In this document: one piece after another, positions 1 through 4,920 of the stretch
Layout: every line of letters starts with the position of its first letter
How positions within the stretch are numbered: the first letter of the stretch is position 1
Assembly (NCBI GenBank): GCA_036503065.1
Contig: DASXXM010000632.1
Location: forward strand, 1 to 7,169
DNA length: 7,169 bases
From: DATEPR01 sp036503065
GTDB taxonomy: Bacteria; Actinomycetota; Actinomycetes; Mycobacteriales; Pseudonocardiaceae
Direction: 5' to 3'
The notes under the pieces: model-generated
What the model was told of the DNA's origin: nothing
Databases searched by the model: none
Seen by the model: only the letters and a program-made list of their open reading frames with translations
Translations under genes and position numbers: made by a program

Positions 1-1
1 C

Positions 2-439
2 GGTGGCTCCGACGGCCCGGAGGACGTGGACGCGGCCTTCGCGGAGATCGTGGCCGACCTGGAACGCGAGGGCATCGGGTCGTCCGTGGTCGAGGACGAC
101 GTCGCGCCTGTGGCTCCGGTGGCTCCATCTCGTGACGAGCCCACCGGTTGGCGTGTCCCGGACGTCACGTGGGTCGATGCGGTCGAAGCGGAGGAGGACG
201 ACCACTTCGTGCCGCCGGAGCCGCCGCCGCTGCCCCGCCTTCGGGCCGGCACGTTGTTCGGCATCCTGTTGTTGGCCGTCGGGGTTCTGCTGCTGGCCGG
301 ACCGCAGTTGATCGGGCTGGCGCCACGGGTGGCCACACCGTTGTCGCTGGTGTCGTTGGCTGCCGGGATCGGGTGGCTGGTGTTGCGGACACGGCGCGGG
401 CCGCCGGACTCCGACCGTGACGACGGTGCGCAGGTCTGA
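2..439 (+). CDS. 3' part of a membrane protein with acidic head and C-terminal two-helix hairpin
   Basis: The reading frame is open from the first bases of the window to a TGA at 437-439, so 145 residues are visible and the true start probably lies upstream. The in-frame GTG at 26 is possible, but the codons before it also read as protein (GGSDGPED), so I do not choose it. The visible head (about residues 1-70) is acidic and includes a short VAPVAPVAP repeat. A proline motif, DDHFVPPEPPPLPR (about 66-79), follows. Two hydrophobic helices come next (about 82-100 and 110-129), then an Arg-rich stop-transfer patch and an acidic tail. This implies an inner-membrane hairpin with a large cytoplasmic head. 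I recall similar HFVPPxPPPLPR motifs in actinobacterial membrane proteins of unknown function, but cannot name a family. It runs towards the glucokinase gene, with 16 nt between the stops. Function unknown. Confidence 0.75.
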   Translation, partial: GGSDGPEDVDAAFAEIVADLEREGIGSSVVEDDVAPVAPVAPSRDEPTGWRVPDVTWVDAVEAEEDDHFVPPEPPPLPRLRAGTLFGILLLAVGVLLLAGPQLIGLAPRVATPLSLVSLAAGIGWLVLRTRRGPPDSDRDDGAQV

Positions 440-447
440 ACCGGCGG

Positions 448-463
448 GCCGCTGCTCAGCGGC
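448..463. terminator. Possible hairpin between convergent genes
   Basis: A perfect inverted repeat, GCCGCT-GCTC-AGCGGC, has a 6-bp stem and a 4-nt loop. It lies 8 nt after the membrane-protein stop and spans the glucokinase stop codon (456-458). Its position between two converging genes fits a bidirectional terminator. There is no T-tract on either side, and short GC-rich repeats arise easily by chance in this composition, so the call is weak. Confidence 0.25.
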
Positions 464-1445
464 GGCGGGTCGAGTGGCTGATCAGGCCTATTCGGGCCAT
501 CGGGCCCACTGACTCGGCGGCCAGGGTGGCCGCGCCGACGATGGCCGAGTCGTCGCCGAGTTGGGCCGGGCGGATTCTGGCCAGGGGGCGGTGGCCGGCT
601 CCGGTGACCATGCCCGCGTAGTGTTCTCGGGCCTCGTCCAGGAACAGCGGGGACGATTCTGATACGCCGCCTCCGATGACCACCACCTCCGGGTCGTACA
701 GGTCCGCTATCAACGCCAGTCCCTGGCCGAGCCACCTGGCCAGATCGGCCATTGCCCGTTCCGCCAACGGGTCGCCGTCCCGGGCGGCCGCGGCTACCCG
801 GCGGCCGGTCACCTTTCGGGAGTCGGCCGCGGATTCCCTGGCCAGCAGGGTGGACGCGCCCGGGTAGCGGGCCAGCAACTCTATTGCCGTCGTCGCCAGT
901 GCCGTGCCGCTGCAGTAGCGCTCCCAGCAGCCCTTTTTTCCGCACGGGCACGGGCGGCCATCCGGTACCAGGGTCAGGTGGCCCAGTTCGGGGGCCACGC
1001 CGTAGGCGCCCCGGAACAGCTTCCCTTCCACCAGTAGGGCACCGCCTATGCCGGTGCCAAGGGCCACCAGGACGGCTACGCCGTTGCCGCGTGCGGCGCC
1101 GTAGCGGTGCTCGGCCAGGGCGGCCGCGTTGGCGTCGTGTTCCAGCACCACCGGTAGGCCGACCCGGGTGGAGATTCGGTCGGCTACCGGGGTTTGGCGC
1201 CAGGCCAGGTGTGGGGCGAAGCGGACCGTGCGTCGGTCTTCCGCGACGAAGCCGGCCACCGCGAGGCCGATGGCGCTCACGCGGTGCCGGCCGGTGAGTT
1301 CGCGGATCACCTCGGTGATCACGTCCTCCAGCGCCGTCTGGCCGGTGGGGGTGCCGGCCCGCGTCAGATCCAGGACGTCGCCGTGCGAGTCGACCACGCC
1401 GGCTCGCACGCTGGTGCCGCCGACGTCGACGCCGATGGTCAGCAC
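456..1445 (-). CDS. glk: ROK-family glucokinase
   Basis: It phosphorylates glucose to glucose-6-phosphate with ATP in the cytoplasm. The 329-residue protein has the full ROK layout. The N-terminal phosphate-binding motif is DVGGT (7-11), and the catalytic Asp is D104 in EHDANAAA. The ATP-site loop GTGIGG is at 130-135. The sugar-binding Glu is in APELGH (E153, H156). The ROK zinc motif is C166-P-C168-G-K-K-G-C173, with H156 as probable fourth ligand. The GTG start at 1445 places DVGGT at the usual distance from the N-terminus; the frame runs open to 1721, but the extra 92 residues are Arg-rich and antisense-like. The GTG overlaps the preceding gene's stop by 7 nt (GTGCTGA), and a GAGG lies about 7 nt upstream, so translation is probably coupled. 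Actinobacterial glucokinases of this type, such as Streptomyces GlkA, are linked to carbon catabolite control. Substrate and ATP versus polyphosphate use are inferred from family. The tail after about residue 312 ends in three Arg. Confidence 0.9.
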   Translation of the reverse strand: MLTIGVDVGGTSVRAGVVDSHGDVLDLTRAGTPTGQTALEDVITEVIRELTGRHRVSAIGLAVAGFVAEDRRTVRFAPHLAWRQTPVADRISTRVGLPVVLEHDANAAALAEHRYGAARGNGVAVLVALGTGIGGALLVEGKLFRGAYGVAPELGHLTLVPDGRPCPCGKKGCWERYCSGTALATTAIELLARYPGASTLLARESAADSRKVTGRRVAAAARDGDPLAERAMADLARWLGQGLALIADLYDPEVVVIGGGVSESSPLFLDEAREHYAGMVTGAGHRPLARIRPAQLGDDSAIVGAATLAAESVGPMARIGLISHSTRRR

Positions 1446-1840
1446 TCGCCGTCCTCGGTGTTGCCGCGTCGGCGGACGGTGATGTGTTCCACCCTGTCGT
1501 CCGTCGAGCCGGCCGGCCGGGGTGGCTCGGGCTGAGCTCTCTCGGGATGGGCCAGGGCGCTGCGTAGCACGGCTACCAGGCCGGCGGCGTGTTCCGCGGC
1601 GCGGACCGCCAGTTCGGGGCGTTCGCCGCGCAGCACGGCCATACCGGCGCACACGGGGCACCAGCCGCAGGTCGTGGGTGAGTGTTCGGCGTCCGGCTCG
1701 GTTGCCAGGCGGTTCAGCCATGGCTGGGCTCGTTCGGCCAGTGCGTCGAGCAGCAGCCGTAGCTCCTCGGCCAGCCTCGCACCGGGCAGTGGCGGATCCT
1801 CTTGCGGCGGATCCTCTGTGCCGTTCGACGGGGTGGTCAT
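1439..1840 (-). CDS. Small CxxCxxC protein of unknown function
   Basis: This is a 133-residue soluble protein that I do not recognise with certainty. It has a Pro/Glu/Asp-rich head (1-20), a helix-prone stretch (about 21-47), and a compact cysteine cluster C58-G-W-C61-P-V-C64. A second amphipathic helix (about 73-97) and a low-complexity charged tail follow. The cysteine cluster could bind a metal or act in redox chemistry, but has no fourth close ligand apart from nearby His residues. The start is ATG at 1838-1840, the only start codon between the upstream in-frame TAG and the conserved part; an AGGGG abuts the ATG with almost no spacing, so it is a poor ribosome site. The gene lies 30 nt after the ArsA-type gene and its stop overlaps the glucokinase start. 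Its position matches the small gene next to the ArsA homologue in mycobacteria (Rv2183c, from memory), and the glucokinase neighbour recalls Streptomyces SCO2127. Neither orthology is confirmed. Confidence 0.75.
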   Translation of the reverse strand: MTTPSNGTEDPPQEDPPLPGARLAEELRLLLDALAERAQPWLNRLATEPDAEHSPTTCGWCPVCAGMAVLRGERPELAVRAAEHAAGLVAVLRSALAHPERAQPEPPRPAGSTDDRVEHITVRRRGNTEDGEC

Positions 1841-1870
1841 CCCCTGATTATCGCTGCTGCCCCGGCGGGG

Positions 1871-3085
1871 CTACTCGGGCCGGGGCCACAGCGCCGGATC
1901 GGGGCGGAAGTGCACCAGGACTCCCCCGTCGTCGACGTCCGCGCCGGTCACCCGGCAGCGGCGCAACACCGGCGGCAGCGCGATCAGGCGACGCCGGCCG
2001 GCCACGGTCAGCGCCAGCTCGTCCGCGACCCTGGCCAGGTCGACGTCGGCGTCGACCGACAGCGGCACGGCGATGCGCAGTTCGTAGCGGGCGTCCAGGC
2101 CACGGCCGCGACCGGACACGGTCAGCAACGGCGCCGGGACCGGGCTGTCCCCCAATGGGTCCGACGTGGCGTACAGCTCGCGTGCCAGCTCCTGCAACGC
2201 CGGCACGCCGATCGGCTCGGCCGCCAGGTGCGGCACGGTGCGCAGCGGCACGTCGGTGGCCGCGGCCAGGTCGGCCAGGACGGCCTGCTGCTCGTCGCGC
2301 CTGGTGTGCAGCCACATCGCGGCGGCGCCGCGTCGGGGGCCGAAGACCGGGACCAGCCGGTTCGCGACCAGGCCGTCGACCCGGATGCCCTGGACGGCCA
2401 GTGCGGTGAGGGTGCGCCGGGTCTCGGCCGTGACCACCCGTTCGGGTGTGGTGACCAACCGGACGGTGGTGCGGGACCGGTCGGCGAGTGCCGCGCGCAG
2501 CGCCGTCAGCCGCTCGGCAAGGCGACCGAGCGCGTCGGCCGCGGCGTCCCACCGGTCCACCTGACGGACACCGGCCAGGCCGGCGAGCATGCCGCGCACG
2601 ACCCGCCGATGGGTCGGGAACAGGCGCTCCAGGTAGCCCGACAGCGCCTCCGGCAGCGCGAGCAGCCGCAGGGTCTCCGCGGTGGGACCGCAGTCCACGA
2701 CCACCACCTCCCACGGTCCGACGGCGGCCAGCCGGTACACCTCGGACAGCGCCAGCAGCTCCTCGACGCCGGGCACCACCGTCAGCTCCTCGGCGGCCAG
2801 GTCGTCGACGCCCGCCCCGGCCAGCAGGGTGCGCAGGTGGTCCCGCAGCTGCCGCCAGTTGCCGTCGACGAGGCGGCGGATGTCGAGCTGGCCGGCGAAC
2901 AGGCCGTCGTCGAGTTCGGCCGGGTCGCCGTCCAGCGGCACGCCGAGCGCGTCGCCGAGGGAGTGGGCCGGGTCGGTGGACACCACGAGGGTCTTGCGGC
3001 CGGTCGCGGCGAGATGTGCGGCGGTCGCGGCGGCCAGGGTGGTCTTGCCGACGCCACCCTTTCCGGTGAACAGCAGGACGCGCAT
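1871..3085 (-). CDS. ArsA/Get3-type ATPase with C-terminal HSP20-like region
   Basis: This is a P-loop ATPase of the ArsA/Get3 (SIMIBI) class, 404 residues long. It has the deviant Walker A GKGGVGKTT (8-16) with signature Lys K9, and switch I DPAHSLGD (38-45). Switch II is D131-C-G-P-T, in place of the usual DTAPT, followed by TLRLLALPE. A VANR segment around N242 fits the adenine-binding position. After a Pro-rich linker (about 310-319), residues about 320-396 are beta-rich and match the place of the alpha-crystallin/HSP20-like domain found in some bacterial ArsA proteins and in Get3d. Only two cysteines exist (C132, C377), so both the arsenite-binding cysteines of ArsA and the CxxC zinc clasp of eukaryotic Get3 are missing, and arsenic export is unlikely. 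The ATG is one base after the SRPBCC stop (TGA-C-ATG), implying coupled translation. It corresponds by position to Rv2184c. Client or partner unknown; a chaperone or targeting role for hydrophobic cargo is inference. Confidence 0.9.
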   Translation of the reverse strand: MRVLLFTGKGGVGKTTLAAATAAHLAATGRKTLVVSTDPAHSLGDALGVPLDGDPAELDDGLFAGQLDIRRLVDGNWRQLRDHLRTLLAGAGVDDLAAEELTVVPGVEELLALSEVYRLAAVGPWEVVVVDCGPTAETLRLLALPEALSGYLERLFPTHRRVVRGMLAGLAGVRQVDRWDAAADALGRLAERLTALRAALADRSRTTVRLVTTPERVVTAETRRTLTALAVQGIRVDGLVANRLVPVFGPRRGAAAMWLHTRRDEQQAVLADLAAATDVPLRTVPHLAAEPIGVPALQELARELYATSDPLGDSPVPAPLLTVSGRGRGLDARYELRIAVPLSVDADVDLARVADELALTVAGRRRLIALPPVLRRCRVTGADVDDGGVLVHFRPDPALWPRPE

Positions 3086-3086
3086 G

Positions 3087-3530
3087 TCAGGACCCGCCGG
3101 TTTCCACCCGCCGCTTCAGCTCCTTCAGGGCGGTGTCCATGATCACCTTCTCTGCCTTGCGGCGCAGCAGGCCGAGCAGTGGAATCGCCAGCTGCACGGC
3201 GAGGGTGTAGGTCACCTCGGTGCGGTCCCCGGCGGGCACCAGGTCGTAGCTGCCCTTCTGGGCGCGCTGCATCTGGCCCTTGACCAGCTTCCAGCTCACG
3301 CCGCGGTGGTCGGGGTACCAGTCGTAGGCCAGCGTGTAGATGTCCTTGATCGGGCCTGCGTCCAGGGTGAACTGGACCTGCTCTGCCCGGCCGTCCGCGC
3401 CCGACGTGAGCACCTCGGTCTGCTTCACCGCGTTCGTCCACTCCGGATAGGCGGCGAAATCCGCGATGACCGCCATGATCCGCTCCGGTGGGGCGTCGAT
3501 GACGATGGACTGGGTGGACTCGTCGGCCAT
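3087..3530 (-). CDS. SRPBCC (START-like) protein, TB16.3 type
   Basis: This 147-residue protein fits the SRPBCC/polyketide-cyclase-like helix-grip fold, which encloses a hydrophobic cavity. The opening strand TQSIVIDAPPERIMAVIADF (6-25) and YPEW (28-31) are typical. Strands around 49-110 follow, then the long C-terminal helix (about 113-141) rich in Leu, Lys and Arg. The start MADESTQ and overall length agree with what I recall of M. tuberculosis TB16.3 (Rv2185c, about 144 residues). No catalytic residues can be assigned; the family binds lipids or other hydrophobic ligands. The gene lies 43 nt after the phosphoesterase gene and 1 nt before the ArsA-type gene, so the two products are likely made in step and may act together. 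No Shine-Dalgarno sequence is visible; the bases just upstream of ATG read CCTCCCGGC, which is anti-SD-like. Confidence 0.88.
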   Translation of the reverse strand: MADESTQSIVIDAPPERIMAVIADFAAYPEWTNAVKQTEVLTSGADGRAEQVQFTLDAGPIKDIYTLAYDWYPDHRGVSWKLVKGQMQRAQKGSYDLVPAGDRTEVTYTLAVQLAIPLLGLLRRKAEKVIMDTALKELKRRVETGGS

Positions 3531-3547
3531 GCCGGGAGGCTACCGGC
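3531..3547 (-). promoter_or_regulatory. Hairpin abutting the TB16.3-like start codon
   Basis: The minus-strand leader ends in GCCGG-TAGCCTC-CCGGC immediately before ATG (3530). It can form a 5-bp stem with a 7-nt loop. It occupies the place where a ribosome binding site should be and contains CCTCCC rather than GGAGG. It could affect initiation, or be a chance feature in GC-rich DNA. No function is claimed. Confidence 0.25.
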
Positions 3548-3573
3548 TGTGCGGCCCACCATGGCAACGGCAG

Positions 3574-4362
3574 TCACCAGCGCAGGACGTAGGGCGCGCC
3601 GGTGCGCTTGAAGTGCCCGACGTTGACACACTCGGTCCGGCCGATCCGCATCCGCGTCACCAACGGCTGGTGCACGTGGCCGAACAGCGACCAGCGCGGC
3701 CGGTACCGGTGGATCGCGGCGAGCAATGCCGTCGACGACAGCTCCGGCCGCCGCGCCACGACGTCGTAGCTCAGCTCCGGCACCGACGGCGGGATGTGGC
3801 TGCACAGGACGTCAACCGGGCCGAGCGCGGCGACGGAGCCGTCGAAGTCCTCGCGGGTGCGCAGGTAGGGCACCCACACGCCGGTGCGCCGCAGGGTGGC
3901 GCCCGGCGCGAGCAGGGCGCCGCCGACGAAGCCGAAGACCAGGCCGCCGAGCGGGGCCGTCTGGCCGTCCAGCACGTGGATGCCGTTGCCGGCGAACTCC
4001 GGCCACAGCGCCGGCACGTCCACGTTGCCCGGCGTGGCGTAGGTCGGTGCGGTCATCGCGCCGAACAGCTTGGTGTACTGATCCCGGATGGCCTCCTCGA
4101 CGACGTCGGCCGCGTTGTCCAGGTCGGTCCACAGGGAGCGGGCGTAGGCGGCCAGCGGCGCGGACCGCCTGCCGCGGCGCAGTTCGGCGAACACGGCGAC
4201 CTTTTCCGCGCCGAACACCTGGCCGAGGATGCCCTTGGAGTGGTCGTGGTAGTCGACGAAGTCCAGCAGGTCGCCGAGCACGACCAGTGCGTCGGCGCCG
4301 TCCCCGGCCCTGGCGAGGGCGTCGACATTGCCGTGAACGTCCGACACCACGTGCACCCGCAT
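3574..4362 (-). CDS. Calcineurin-type metallophosphoesterase
   Basis: This 262-residue protein has all the metal-binding motifs of the calcineurin-like phosphoesterase superfamily. They are D8-V-H10, G30-D31, G112-N113 (as GNVD), S188-H189 and G228-H-V-H231. It is therefore predicted to be an active dinuclear metal phosphoesterase in the cytoplasm; no signal peptide is present and the first motif starts at residue 8. An insert rich in His, Asp and charged residues (about 35-105, including YHDHSKG) separates the second and third motifs and may shape the active site or bind substrate. The substrate cannot be told from sequence; the fold covers nucleotides, cyclic nucleotides, phospholipid headgroups and phosphoproteins. 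The ATG at 4362 has an AGGG at 4374-4371, 8 nt upstream. The gene sits between the two SRPBCC genes; in the mycobacterial arrangement I recall, those genes are adjacent, so this one is an extra member of the block here. Confidence 0.9.
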   Translation of the reverse strand: MRVHVVSDVHGNVDALARAGDGADALVVLGDLLDFVDYHDHSKGILGQVFGAEKVAVFAELRRGRRSAPLAAYARSLWTDLDNAADVVEEAIRDQYTKLFGAMTAPTYATPGNVDVPALWPEFAGNGIHVLDGQTAPLGGLVFGFVGGALLAPGATLRRTGVWVPYLRTREDFDGSVAALGPVDVLCSHIPPSVPELSYDVVARRPELSSTALLAAIHRYRPRWSLFGHVHQPLVTRMRIGRTECVNVGHFKRTGAPYVLRW

Positions 4363-4370
4363 ATCAGCGA

Positions 4371-4374
4371 CCCT
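4371..4374 (-). promoter_or_regulatory. Ribosome binding site of the metallophosphoesterase gene
   Basis: AGGG on the minus strand lies 8 nt before ATG 4362. It supports that start, which also puts the DxH motif at residues 8-10. Confidence 0.5.
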
Positions 4375-4379
4375 ACGAG

Positions 4380-4405
4380 CAGCCGGCCGATGAATCGACC
4401 GGCCG
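4380..4405 (-). terminator. Strong hairpin between SRPBCC and phosphoesterase genes
   Basis: The minus-strand transcript can form an 11-bp stem (4405-4395 with 4390-4380) closed by a UUCA loop. Two of the pairs are G.U (4398-4387 and 4404-4381). On the plus strand the same two positions become A-C mismatches, so the fold favours RNA read from the minus strand. It sits 8 nt after the SRPBCC stop and ends just before the phosphoesterase ribosome site. No U-tract follows. It may be a tail-less terminator, an attenuator or an RNA-processing/stability element. Confidence 0.45.
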
Positions 4406-4413
4406 GTTGCCGA

Positions 4414-4815
4414 CTATGGGGCGCAGCCGGGTGCGCGACCGTCCTCGAGGACGCTCTTGAGTTCCAGCGCGATCCGCTTGGCGGCCAGTTGGCGGCGGCG
4501 GCGTTCCCGGTCCGCCGCGCGCGCCGGCATGGGGTTGGCCGTCCTGGCCCGCAGGAAGTAGTGCAGGAGCGTGCCGTCCAGCATCGGTTCCAGCCACACC
4601 TCCATCGTGCCGACGAGCGCGCCCCGCACGGTCCAGCGCAGCCCCTCGTCGCCCCGGTCGGCATAGACCGAGAGGGTGAGGTCCGGCCAGTACCGCCGCC
4701 AGGTCATCGGGTCGGCGAACGCCGACGCGACGATCTTGGGTGGCACGACGAGGAACGTCTCGTCCACGACGTCGACGGCTTGCGTGTCCCCTGCTGCTGT
4801 GTCCGCTGCTGGCAC
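4414..4815 (-). CDS. SRPBCC family protein, first gene of the minus-strand block
   Basis: This protein of about 133 residues has the SRPBCC pattern. A first strand (about 14-24, VDVVDETFLVV) is followed by PPKIVASAFADPMTWRRYWP, which resembles the helix and Trp/Tyr turn of the family. Strands around 46-93 (LTLSVYAD, LRWTVRGAL, GTMEVWLEP, GTLLHYFLRA) follow, then an Arg/Lys-rich C-terminal helix (about 102-126). It likely binds a hydrophobic ligand; the ligand is unknown. Its position divergent from the FadD15-type gene matches Rv2186c, from memory. The start is uncertain. GTG at 4815 is the choice here because it leaves a short leader before the first strand. GTG at 4767 would give 117 residues but begin inside that strand, and ATG at 4905 would add an unlikely Arg/Cys-rich head in the promoter region. 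None of these has a clear Shine-Dalgarno sequence. Confidence 0.75.
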   Translation of the reverse strand: MPAADTAAGDTQAVDVVDETFLVVPPKIVASAFADPMTWRRYWPDLTLSVYADRGDEGLRWTVRGALVGTMEVWLEPMLDGTLLHYFLRARTANPMPARAADRERRRRQLAAKRIALELKSVLEDGRAPGCAP

Positions 4816-4920
4816 GCGGTGCAGAATGCCACGAGCGCGGGTGCTGCCACCGGTCTGGTGCCGACCGAGGTGCACACGATAAGTTTCCCACCGGTAACAT
4901 TCCATGGCACGGAGGTTGAC
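4816..4920. promoter_or_regulatory. Divergent promoter region
   Basis: This 105-bp spacer separates the minus-strand block from the acyl-CoA ligase gene, and its middle (about 4877-4905) is less GC-rich than its surroundings. On the plus strand TAACAT (4895-4900) fits a -10 box and would give a leader of about 14 nt carrying the GGAGG at 4911-4915; no good -35 is seen. On the minus strand TATCGT (4881-4876) with TGGAAT (4904-4899) at 17-nt spacing is a weak -10/-35 pair. The two candidates overlap, so the genes could share or compete for regulators. No operator palindrome stood out. Confidence 0.45.
4911..4915 (+). promoter_or_regulatory. Ribosome binding site deciding the fadD15 start
   Basis: A consensus GGAGG ends 5 nt before the GTG at 4921. 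It fixes this GTG as the start of the ligase, rather than any codon in the frame that stays open far upstream. Confidence 0.8.

Noticed and set aside
109..126. Tandem GTGGCTCCG-like repeat
   Set aside because: It is a short in-frame coding repeat giving Val-Ala-Pro triplets; too short for a minisatellite or a regulatory repeat.
1446..1721. 92-residue N-terminal extension of the glucokinase
   Set aside because: It is Arg/Thr-rich, overlaps the coding frame of the CxxCxxC protein, and would move the DVGGT motif far from the N-terminus where ROK proteins have it.
1859..1871. GCCCC-GGC-GGGGC palindrome as a terminator after the ArsA-type gene
   Set aside because: Only 5 bp, no T-tract, and it lies within a closely spaced operon where termination would cut off glk.
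1871..3085. Arsenite efflux ATPase (arsA) reading
   Set aside because: No cysteine triad, no arsB, arsR or arsC nearby, and the neighbours are SRPBCC and lipid genes.
1802..3142. Plus-strand open frame of about 446 codons opposite the ArsA-type gene
   Set aside because: Gln/Arg/Gly-rich low-complexity translation with no motifs, fully opposite a gene with intact P-loop and switch motifs.
3466..4920. Long upstream extension of the fadD15 frame on the plus strand
   Set aside because: The frame is open by GC bias only; it runs antisense to the phosphoesterase and SRPBCC genes, lacks family similarity, and the GGAGG-GTG at 4921 marks the true start.
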